The notes below the pieces were generated by a model that saw only the letters and a program-made list of their open reading frames with translations, did not search any database and was not told the origin of the DNA. A DNA stretch of 45,143 bases from Gryganskiella cystojenkinii. Its lineage: Eukaryota; Mortierellomycota; Mortierellomycetes; Mortierellales; Mortierellaceae. Numbering within the stretch: position 1 is the stretch's first letter; each line of letters starts with the position of its first letter. The position numbers were made by a program, and so were the translations under genes. Positions 24,545-34,232 of this stretch are shown here, in pieces. Location of the stretch: the NCBI GenBank assembly GCA_015852425.1, contig JAAAIG010000233.1, forward strand, positions 721 to 45,863, read 5' to 3'.

Positions 24545-24977
24545 AGAGGGACAAATTCAAAACAAGAACAGGACAATCTCGTTTATTGATCTAACACCAT
24601 GAACTTGTCTCATTTTTATATACGTCGTAGATGGACTTGATTCGCGCAAGATCAGACAACTCCAAGACGGATCTTGGAGACCATGAGGATCTGTCATCTC
24701 ACAGTCAAGTCGATATGGATTTTTAAAGAAACGGGAATCACTTGTCTGGATCAAAATAGGAACCGAGGAACTCCAGAGGAAGCGAACTCGAACCCTCTTC
24801 TAAATGCGCAACAACATTGCAACTTGTATTTCTACTCTAAAAAAATAAAAAAAACAAACAAATATCCAATACATGATACATTTTTCGGGGTGCAACAACA
24901 TGTATATTTTGGACAAGATCGTCCGAAAGAACTCATGGAAGAGACTAATGTCCTTAACCATACGAGTTTCATCTATC
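24545..24977. other. Convergent 3' intergenic region
   Basis: Lies between the stop codons of RPB11 (+) and the FAF2-like gene (-). It is AT-rich with A-runs near 24838-24860. Nothing else seen. Confidence 0.6.
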
Positions 24978-27204
24978 TTATGCCTGATCTTCATAGCCGT
25001 TCTCATCGACCAACTCGACGACCAAACTAGCGCTAGGCCACAATGCAGGCTCCTCCTTGATCAACTTTCCTCGGTCCGTGACCTTAGTACGTGGGAAGGG
25101 CGAGATCAACACGAAATCGTATGTGTGCTTGTAACCGACATGCTCCTCCGCCTCCAAATGCAACTCGGCCTTGGATCCGTTCTCTCGGAACTCGATTGTC
25201 TCAATAAAGATATAAACATGCTCCACCGGTTCATCCCCACGGAACCGTCGGATCACCCGTTCACCATTCCAAAGCTTGAAACTCAATCGAGCGCATCCGG
25301 TCTCGCCGACCGCGGGTTCTGAAGGCAAGTTTTCAAACAAAAACTTCAAATGACGTTCCCGACGGGTCAAGGCTGCCTCCTTTTCGGCTTCGATCCGTTC
25401 TTGCTCACGCTGTTTGATCTCTGCAGCCTCTTTGGCTTCCTTTTGTTGACGGGCTTTCTTTCGATCTGCACGGAGGGATTGTTGATAGGCATCATCCTGT
25501 TGTTGACGGATCTCTCGAGCCATATCTCGTTCCCGACGCTCGGCTCGGAGTCTGTCCAGGGCGGTGGATTGACGGGTGACTTGTTGGGTCAGACGTTGAA
25601 CAATCTGTTCCGCCGTCGAGGGTCCCTCAATCCGATCGATCAACAACATTTTTGTAGCGGACGATCCAGCGGTTGGCTGCGAGAGTGCGATCACGCCAAT
25701 GAACGGGTACCGCACCGTTTGCAGTGTGGTGGCAACTAATCAAGATAGAAAATCAGCATAAAAAAGTCAGAACAATCATCCAGTAAGACGTATCGTCCAT
25801 GCCATTCCTTGTTCAATTCATTACCTTGGAATCCCTCGGTCTCCTTGACGTTGCCTCCCCAGACAACAAAGTCGTTGGTTCTAAGATACGTCAACAGATC
25901 ACTGTCGGAGAGAGTCTCCTTGCAGAACTGCTCTGTAGCATCATGTTCATCTGAATGCAAATAAACGACCAAGAATTTGAGTTCGTTCTTGGCCTTGTTC
26001 AACGCAGCTGAGTAACCGCCCGCATAAAAGTTGGGATGTGCTGTTCCATAGCTTTCCTCGTATTCTCTCAAGAACCTTGCAGCAACGGAGGCTGGATCCT
26101 GTGGGGGGCGAGAAGGCCCCGATCTGGTGGATTGACCTGTGATCGCCTGTCTAAATGTCTGTGGAAACAACGTGTCTAATGTATCGGTTCAAAATTTGGG
26201 TAGTTGATTAGTTCACATGTAAAACGGAAAGGTATAAAATGAATTGTGGTTTTGTATGATTTGGTTTTTGCATTGGACAACAACAAAAAAGAGAGGCCTA
26301 CAAAAATAGGCCAGGAAAGACCATGTAACACCAAAGATCGTATTGATAGGCCACGAAAACCATGAGAGAAAACTTCGGGCCTAAGTGACGCAGCAAAAAA
26401 GTAGAGAGTGACAGGGAAAGAGAAAAACAAGATAAGGATCAGAAATTCGTAAAAGCTCTCTTCGATGATACCGGTAGTACTTGCTTCAGTTGAAGACACT
26501 TACGAAGGAGGGTGTCGGTCTGTTTGTCGATCATCCATGGAGATGTCCAGTATAAAAACAAGAGAAAGAGTTATCGGAGATCAGATTTCAGGATAGATCG
26601 TAGTATGAAAACCGGGAACAAGTAAGCGAAAGAAAGGTTTCTTACCTTGGCACCTGACGGGGTGCTGGTGGTGGGGGAGGAGGCGGTGGAGCTTGGTCAT
26701 CTACGCCACTTTCATTGTCTACGAGGTGATTCACTCCCAGGCCGCCTAAGGACTCGTCCGGACGTGAGGGAGTACGTGTGTCTCCAAACTGTGCCTGAAC
26801 CGCAGTCTAAAAAAAAAGTCATGCAGAGAGAACGACATGTTCCATAGTGTCAGCTTTGACATGACATTTCTCCAGGACAAAGTGAGGCAGGTCCACTGTG
26901 CCTCTCACATTAAAATCCTACCTCGAGTTGCCACGAATGATGCTCCAACGCAAGGATAGCGACCTCCAAGTCGTTCTGTCCTGTCACAGCCTACGTGGCA
27001 AACAAAGAAAAGTAAACGAGTGGAAAGATGAGGAGCTGCAGAGGTGCCTCCAGTTACAAATGCATCTATCTCCTTGCATGGTCGCGTTTTTCTTTTCTTT
27101 TGTTTTTTGCATTGCCGATGGCGCAGTGGCGAGGACATGTGTCTTACGAGGTAGTTCTCGAGGATGCCCTTGTGGTCCTCGGAGAGTTGGTCAAGGGCTT
27201 CCAT
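24978..27204 (-). CDS. FAF2: FAF2/UBXD8-like UBA-hairpin-UAS-UBX protein, p97/Cdc48 adaptor
   Basis: The family recruits Cdc48/p97 to ER and lipid-droplet membranes for ERAD. Minus-strand exons: 27204-27148, 26990-26922, 26806-26646, 26519-26504, 26380-26302, 26175-25825 and 25735-24978, closing to 496 aa (human FAF2 has 445). Order: UBA-like residues 1-50 (LSEDHKGILENYL joined to AVTGQNDLEVAILALEHHSW), a run of seven prolines near 85, a short hydrophobic hairpin about 100-130 (SWFSWPINTIFGVTWSFLAY), a UAS thioredoxin-like domain about 137-275 (AKNELKFLVVYLHSDEHDA), a charged coiled coil about 295-380, and a UBX domain about 390-490. The UBX domain keeps the p97-binding loop FPR in LISPFPRTKVTD. 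The fourth exon is only 16 nt. The first ATG fits the UBA start. Confidence 0.93.
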
Positions 27205-27603
27205 CGTGAGAGTTCGTTTGGGGTAGAAGGGGCACGAACAAAGTTGAGTCGATGCGAGTTGAAATCGACGTCTGCTCGAATGGGGGTTTTTCTTCTTGTA
27301 GGTTCAAGTCCCGTGGTTTCTGTCGGTGCTGTGCTGGGTAATGTGAGAGAGTGATGCTGAACGAGGAAAATGAAGGAATGAAAAAAAAAAAAAAGCACTG
27401 CCTACTTTGTTACCGCTCTACCCTGTCTGTCGGTCGCAATGCCATTCGTGCTCCCCGCACGCACTGCAAAGTGACGTGGGTGTGACTGATCAATCAAATT
27501 CCGCTGTTCCTCTTGCTGGAGACGTGTCTGGTGGCAATTCTCTTTTTTTTTGGGTGTCTCCCCCATCATTCACTACCATTCAACTCTCACACATTATTAC
27601 AAA
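27205..27603. promoter_or_regulatory. Shared divergent promoter of the FAF2-like and RraA-like genes
   Basis: 399 bp between opposite start codons. It contains an A-run at 27379-27393 and a CRE-like site TGACGTGG at 27472-27479, 125 bp before the RraA start and 268 bp before the FAF2 start. No gene inside. Confidence 0.6.
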
Positions 27604-28626
27604 ATGGCATCCACCGCTGAATCCTCTTCTCTCCCCTTCTACGCTAGTTGCGACGTTGCTGACGCGCTCCTTGTCCTCGGCGTTGCCAACGCTGGCTATA
27701 TCCCTGATCTCCACCTCTGGAGTCCTCAGTACAAGGCCGGAAACACACGGAGTAACAAAAAAAACACCGCCCATCACATCATCTTGAACGGATAGTTCCT
27801 CGTGGTGTTACCTATCCAGGCTCGGCTCTAACGTGATTTTGCTCTTTTATCTCTTCATATCCTGATAGTCTTTGGACCCGCCTACACTGTCAAGGTAAAC
27901 GAAAAAGAAAAAAAAAGTCATATTAACAACGCGACCAGGCCGGACTATCAATCCTCTCTTATACCTGTTTCTAACCTCACGCAAACTTCTATTTTTTTTT
28001 CTCCTTCTGATCTTGGTTTTCAACGCGCGTGAATAGATGGTCCCTGCATCAGACAATGTATCGCCTAAGCCTGATCAACATTTTGTAGATGCTATCCCCG
28101 AGGGATCCGTCGTTTGCATCTCTCAGCCCGCCACCATGACCAATGCTGTCTGGGGTGGCCTTATGACTGCCCGTGCTCAGGTCAAGGGTGCCCTGGGTGT
28201 CATTGTTGATGGTCGTATTCGTGACTTGAACGAACAGCGTGAGGCCGGTTTCCCTGTAAGAGAAGAACTTTGGGTAGTTTGTTATTCGAAAGCGTGTTCG
28301 CTGACTCTCAGGACTGACAAAACGTCTCTGCTCGTTGTTAGGTCTTTGCCAAGGCAACCTCGGTCATGGGCGCTGGACCCTTCACTCGTCCCACGACTTT
28401 GAATATCTCCATCAAGATGCAGCCCAACCCCCACCATCCGGCCGTGACGATCCACGCTGGGGATTATATCGTCGCCGATGCAGACGGCGTCGTCGTCATC
28501 CCCAAGGACATGTTGAAGCAGGTCGAGGCTCAGTGCCAAAGGTCGACCGCCGCTGATGAGCAGTGCATGAATGCCTTGAAGGCCGGCGAGGGCATTGCGG
28601 CTGCTTTCAAGAAGTACCGCGGATAG
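27604..28626 (+). CDS. RraA-like family protein (HMG aldolase / oxaloacetate decarboxylase type)
   Basis: Members of this fold act as class II 4-hydroxy-4-methyl-2-oxoglutarate aldolases or oxaloacetate decarboxylases; the yeast counterpart is YER010C. Exons are 27604-27751, 27869-27894 (only 26 nt), 28037-28255 and 28342-28626, giving 225 aa. Family marks: SCDVADALLVLGVANAGYIPDL, then FGPAYTVK, PEGSVVCIS, the substrate/metal loop VWGGLMTARAQVKGALG, and the signature VIVDGRIRDLNEQREAGFPVFAK, where the Arg and Asp of GRIRD are the expected substrate and metal ligands. HAGDYIVADADGVVVIP is the conserved strand-turn near the C-terminus. It is divergent from the FAF2-like gene. The substrate in this organism is unknown. 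Confidence 0.93.
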
Positions 28627-28642
28627 AACGAGTCGAATAGTC

Positions 28643-28648
28643 AATAAA
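28643..28648 (+). terminator. Poly(A) signal AATAAA after the RraA-like gene
   Basis: Canonical AATAAA starting 17 nt after the stop codon. Confidence 0.6.
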
Positions 28649-28870
28649 GACTGATAAAAAGCATGTGCCGGTCATGTGACCCAGAACACCACCAACCACA
28701 CCAACCATGGAAACGTGCCACCATTTCGAGAAAGGGTACATTTTCATTCATCGTTTTCTTCTAGTCTCACTTCCCCTCCCTTTGGAATCTCACTTTCGCC
28801 AAGGACACGGACTTTACTGTTTATCAATACTCGAGGAACGCCTTCAAATTCTTACAAACTTTTAATCAGC

Positions 28871-30206
28871 ATGGCGTGGAGATGTTCCGGCACTTCAAAT
28901 TCTGAGCTCATTCACAACCTTGCTCGAGCCAACCTCATTACAAACCCTGGTGTCAAGGCAGCCATGCTCGCTGTTGACAGAGGACACTTTTCAAAGTACA
29001 AGCCATATGAGGTATTTTTTTCACTTTTCCAGGGCCTTAACAGTCGTACTTGGCAAGGAAGACGATAGAGAGAACATACAACCATGACATTTTTTTTTCA
29101 CGATTTTGGGAAACAAAAGAACACAGCACGCTTATCACACCTTCATTTCCATATCACAAAAAAACCAAATAGGACTCGCCACAGACGATCGGATACCAGT
29201 CGACGATATCTGCACCACACATGCACGCAGCTGCACTGGAGAGTCTGGCGCCGTTTCTCTTCCCAGGCGCCAAAGGTAAAAATCACACACACACACACAC
29301 AATTCTACTCTTTTTTTAAGCCTCAGCCTGCATGATGACGATGATCGAATTTCCTTCTCGAGTCAAATGTTTCCCTAAAGAATCTCACGCTTATCTCTTC
29401 AATACGTTGCACTCACAGCTCTGGATGTTGGGAGCGGCAGTGGCTATCTGACGGTTTGCATGGCAAATATGGTTGGACCCCAGGGACGCGTTGTCGGAGT
29501 CGAGCATGTCCCAGAGTTGGTTGAGCTATCCAAGAAGAACACGGCTCGAGATCAACCGATCTACCTTGAGGAAGGCAGGGTCGCCTTTTTTGCGACGGAT
29601 GGCCGTGTAGGTTTCCCTCAAGAAGGTCCCTACGACTGCATGTAAGTAAACAAAAAAAATGCGCACACATTTCCTCTTTGTTTTGTGGGGAGAGAAAAGT
29701 GCAAACAAAGTTCTTCTTTTGTCCGACTGTTGTAGCCAAAAATATACATTCCTCGGGGACTAAATGCAAAAGAGCTACTTTCAATCTCTTCATTTGCCCG
29801 ACTGCTGTGCTTGACCGCTTTTGATTTTCCACAACAAGCCATGTGGGCGCAGCAGCCGATTCGCTGCACCAGGAACTGATCCAGCAACTCAAGACGCCAG
29901 GACGGATGTTCATCCCTGTGGCAGATAGGATGGGTCAAGGAATCTATGTGGTTGACAAGGACAAGGACGGTCGGGTCACCAAGAAGCGAACAATGGACGT
30001 TATGGTGAGCAGATCTTTTTTTTTGTGTGTGTGTGTGTGCGTGTGCGTGGGTTGCACAACATAGATGATGTGGTTCGTGTGGATTTTGATTTCGGCAGTT
30101 ACAAGGGAACCGATTGCCAACTGATTGCCAACTGTTCACTCCATCTTTTTTCCACACTTGGTAGTACGTGCCATTGACGGACCTGCGAACCCAGTACGAG
30201 AGGTAA
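28871..30206 (+). CDS. PCMT1: Protein-L-isoaspartate(D-aspartate) O-methyltransferase
   Basis: Repairs age-damaged proteins by methylating isoaspartyl residues with S-adenosylmethionine; cytosolic. Exons are 28871-29011, 29173-29275, 29419-29641, 29839-30004 and 30165-30206, closing to 224 aa (human PCMT1 has 227). Family marks: [34 protein letters not shown], the active-site loop [18 protein letters not shown] (Ser/Thr and His), the SAM-binding glycine motif [26 protein letters not shown] with the acidic ribose ligand, YDCIHVGAAAD, and the terminal [13 protein letters not shown] after [10 protein letters not shown]. The ATG sits in the family's usual position. Saccharomyces cerevisiae lacks this enzyme, whereas many other fungi keep it. 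Confidence 0.96.
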
Positions 30207-30989
30207 ACCTGCCCAACGAACGCGGCTCCTCAAAGCGACTGGTCAAGCTGTTCTCAAGGGATGAACAAAGATCAACAAAGCTGGAGTGAATAAACAATTA
30301 GTGTTGTATTATTTTGAAATAAAGGACTTTCATGCTTCTGTTTTTGCATCTTCTCTTTGTGGCCAAGAAGGAGAGGAGCCCTTCCCCAACAGGTTGAATT
30401 GCTTTCCTGGTTGTTGTGCCGTGGGTCAATGGATCACACTCGTGTGCAATGGGCCTTCCCCTTTTTTTTCCTTCCTTTTCAGCAGGTTCGTTATTGCGTT
30501 CCTTGTCTCCCTTTTCTTTTTTTTCCGGCACACACACTCTGTCCTGTTTTTTTTTTCTTTTTTCTTTCTCCCGTTGAACCTCCCTCTCTTCCTTTTCCTC
30601 CTACTCTTCCTTCTTGTCCTTTTAATTTCTCTAATACCCACATTGTACGCATATACCTTCATTCCCTCCAATTCAATTCGTTCATTTCTCCACTTTCTCG
30701 TTACGACACCCGTTTCGTTTCGTTTCATTTATATTCTCAACAGTCCATTCTCTTTCGATAACAGGCTCCCCACACCCTTGCTCAAGGGACCCCTTGAGTG
30801 TTTCTAGCCTTTTTTTTATCACGTCTCTTCTAGTCCCCAACCGCTCTCTCGCTCCTCACTCACTCTCTCCCATACCGATCCAGAGGGCAGCAACCTACTA
30901 GATATCGGCATAACACTCTTCTCCAATACGTTGTCAACTCGGCTGCAGGACCAACAAACTAGCCTTATATCCAAAAGCAAAATCAAGTC
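30207..30989. other. Intergenic, PIMT 3' end and CT-rich leader of the kelch-BTB gene
   Basis: AATAAA at 30289-30294 is the likely PIMT poly(A) signal. From 30440 to 30860 the plus strand is heavily CT-rich, probably promoter and leader of the kelch-BTB gene. Open frames here are Phe/Ser/Pro low complexity. Confidence 0.6.
30289..30294 (+). terminator. Poly(A) signal AATAAA after the PIMT gene
   Basis: AATAAA starting 83 nt after the stop codon. Confidence 0.5.
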
Positions 30990-33788
30990 ATGAAGTTTGC
31001 TAAACCAGTCACCACGACGGGCCAGAACCTCGTCGGACTCTGGAGGCCGTCTTTTACTCGAGTAGACCAAAAACTTTACCTCTTTGGTGGTGGAGGTCAT
31101 GTTACGAATGATCTCCATGTCTTGGACCTAACGACTATGCATTGGGAATGTGTTTTGGTAAGTGTCCTTTTACTCGCTCCTTGTTTTTATCTCGATGCTC
31201 GTCCAAAGCAGGGACTATACAACCCGACCAGACGACGGCGGCTATTTTTTTTTGTCCACTACATTTCAACGAAAAAGCCAGGAATAGTCTTCGCTGAGCC
31301 TGCCACCGGAAAAGAAGCTACCCCACATTCAACAGTTACGGCGATCATGGACAGGCGTATCATTTTTCGTGACCAAACAAAGCAGGATGAAAGCGAACTC
31401 GATCGGATGATTATGCTGCGAAGGAGAGAAGCGTTGCAAAAAAAGAAACGCCTTCAATCTGGACTGGATAATGAACCTGGAAGCAACCAAGGGAAGGAGG
31501 CAACAACTTGAGACCTCCTCCTCCTCGCCCCCAAGAGAGACTGAGGACCACCAGCAGGACAAGGACACAAACTTTTTTTTTTGCTCACAAAGGGGGGAAA
31601 GACCGGGAACAAAGAAGCAAGAAGAAACTCCTCATTTGTTTCTCAGCAGATAATACAATCACCCCAAGGTGGACGTGTGCACGGACAATGCAATCGAGAA
31701 AAACAAGCTGACCGCAAAACTTATTTATTTTGTGTTCCCTTTTTTTTTTTTTGCTTTTGCTTTACCCCTGACTTTGCCCATCATCCACCACTAAAAAAAA
31801 ATATGGGTGGTCGTCTCATTCGAGAATAGACAAAGGAAGGTGTGCCCCCTACAAAGCGTTACGGACACACAGCCGTGCTTTGGAACCAGCATATCATTGT
31901 TTTCGGTAAGAAACCCATTTTCTAACAACTCCCATGGAATCTTCTTGGATATGAATATGGATCAGTTATTATGGGCCATCAATACGTGTCTCCGATACTC
32001 CCCTGGCCTTCTCTCCTATTTATTTTTTTTTTCACTCATAAAAGTTTTTTTTTTTTCCTCTGTACACATTCAAACCTATAGGAGGATCAAACGAGTACGA
32101 TGAATACCGCGACGATGTGATTGTATTCTCACTCCAGAACCGGACCTGGTCCAGGCCCGAGATTCGAGGAGAGGTACCAGCGCGTTACCTTCACTCGGCC
32201 ACCGTCTTCAAAAACAAGATGTATGTCTATGGAGGATTTGCGAAGAACTCAAAATGTAAGTCAAAAGTCCGTTGTTTCCTACGCTGTTCTGTTATGCGCG
32301 TTTTTTGGCCTCTCTGGTCAAAATTTAACTAACCTCCTGTCTTACTAAATTCTAGGCACATATGTTCTGGAGGAAATGAGGATACTGAACCTGGAGACCT
32401 GGACCTGGTCCACAGCCCATACCGTGCCGGCTCGTTACAATCACTCAGCATGTCTCATCGGTACGAAACTCTGGGTCTATGCAGGCAAGGATGAAGCAGG
32501 TCAAACAGTGTCAGATCTTCACTCGATCGATCTCTTGACCCTGCGAGTTCTGCCTCACACTGGAATCACGGGCAAGGTTGTCCTGTTGAAATCGCAGCAT
32601 TTCTCCGAGGCCATTGGGAACCAACTCGTGGTTTTTGGCAAGTACCCGAACGAGACGGGTCAAATCTATGGACTCTGGATCATGGATCTGGAACAACTCG
32701 AGTGGCGAAAACTCGATATCGATCTTTGCCTGGGAGAGGGATGTGTCTGGAATTATTTCACGATCGTGACCAAAAAACCTCAGAGCCATCGGCGGCAATT
32801 GTCCCATTCTTCGTCCACAAGAGCCCATGATGCCATGCCCACTGTCGGGGATCCCACACGTCGTCGTCTCCGGAGTAATACTACCAGCAGTCATCATAGT
32901 CGCAGTGGTAGTGGCAGTGGCAGTGCAGCAGGGGATGATTTGTCTGGCTGCGAGGATGAATCCATGTCAATGGATATTGACGATACGAGTTCAGCCCCAC
33001 AATTGATCTTTCTCGGCAACACTGAATCGGACCGGCCGCAACCCTATGATCATTTCCGGGACGTGCTGTCCATCAATGTCGAGTACCTCGGAGTCTTCCA
33101 GATCCCACCGACTACGTTACAATCGCATATGGGGATGATGCTCGACAACGAGGAGTTTTCTGATTTCACGATCGTGGCTCAAGGCTCGACGCGCAAGATT
33201 CATGTCCACCGGATGGTGCTTTCGTCGCGTTGGCCACATTTCCGAAACATGCATGCATCGGGTATGATCGAATCAACGCGAGCGTCCATGGTTTTGCCTG
33301 AACCCTATGCGGTCGTCTATGCGTTCTTGTCCTTCTTATACACGGATACGGTCGATGTCGAGTTGGATTATACAGTGATCTGTGATGTGCTCATCATGGC
33401 CAACATGTACCTGTTGGAAAGGCTCAAGAAACTATGTGCGTATATCTTGCACCGACATCATTTGCAGGTCGAGAGCTGTGTTCGGATCTTCCAGGCGGCC
33501 CATGTGTCCCAAGAGTACGGACTCAAGAAACTTTCTCAAGAGTACATTTTTCAACATTGTGGTGCCGTGATGAAGACGGAGGATTGGATGGTGATGTGGA
33601 CGATGGGAGGATCGGATGGTGCGACGGGTGAACAACGAGCCGCGTTGGAAGAGTTTATTGAGGGGATACCCGAAGAAGCGAGTTTGGAGATTGTTCCTGG
33701 AGGAAGTACGAGTTATCGTCGATCGATTGACGGGTATGGAGGAGGTCCAGGTGCGGACTTTGAGCCAACCCTTCGAAAGGATATTTGA
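30990..33788 (+). CDS. Kelch-repeat / BTB-BACK protein
   Basis: Probable substrate adaptor of a Cullin-3 ubiquitin ligase or a scaffold protein; inferred from the domains. Exons are 30990-31157, 31830-31905, 32082-32255 and 32356-33788, giving 616 aa. Residues about 10-260 are kelch blades: LWRPSFTRVDQKLYLFGGGG, then RYGHTAVLWNQHIIVFGG, RYLHSATVFKNKMYVYGGFA, RYNHSACLIGTKLWVYAGKD. A Ser/Gly/Arg-rich linker (about 280-345) follows. The BTB domain is at about 395-500 (EEFSDFTIVAQGSTRKIHVH, FLSFLYTDTVDVELDY), and a BACK-like helical part follows (HHLQVESCVRIFQAAHVSQE). The kelch-first order is that of LZTR1-type proteins, not of metazoan KLHLs. Intron 1 is long (672 bp) and its first 354 nt remain open in frame, but the blade pattern continues only after splicing. 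Confidence 0.92.
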
Positions 33789-33954
33789 GAGAGTGTACCT
33801 TTGTCTTGCCCAGTTCATCGCTATTTTTTTATGGTTTTTCGCCACCAAAAATACCCAGATATCGACGTCATTTTGCTCTCTCGGCCACATTTCGCAAATT
33901 GCAAAATTGTCAAATTCCCCTTCAGACAAAAAAATGAAAGAACGAAAAACATGA

Positions 33955-33960
33955 AATAAA
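33955..33960 (+). terminator. Poly(A) signal AATAAA after the kelch-BTB gene
   Basis: AATAAA starting 167 nt after the stop codon. Confidence 0.5.
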
Positions 33961-34176
33961 TATGGCTGCGGCCAGATATCAAAGAAACATTGCGTTCTAG
34001 AGCGCAATGGGCATGAAGAAAAAGGTACAGTAAAAAGTAGTAATGGTCAATTGATAGAAAAAGAGATCAAAGCGACCTTGACTCACAAAACTGCGGATTT
34101 TTATTTGAAGGTTTTTTTTATTTTTTGTGGCTGTGTGATTGAAATACAAATGCTGCGTCTCCTTTATTTCACTGTG

Positions 34177-34184
34177 TATTTAAG
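34177..34184 (+). promoter_or_regulatory. TATA-like element TATTTAAG
   Basis: Lies 49 nt before the start codon of the HAD gene and is followed by a pyrimidine-rich stretch. This would imply a very short leader. Weak evidence, from pattern only. Confidence 0.35.
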
Positions 34185-34232
34185 CATTCCCCGCTGCTGT
34201 TCTTGTCATACTCTCTTTATCCCTTTCTCATC

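Larger units (their letters stand above)
33789..34232. other. Intergenic between the kelch-BTB gene and the HAD gene
   Basis: Holds an AATAAA at 33955-33960, a near-perfect palindrome at 33988-34009 and a TATA-like TATTTAAG at 34177-34184. No gene seen. Confidence 0.6.

Noticed and set aside
31158..31511. Coding extension of kelch exon 1 into the intron
   Set aside because: It would end the protein at a stop at 31511, and the next kelch blade only follows after splicing to 31830.
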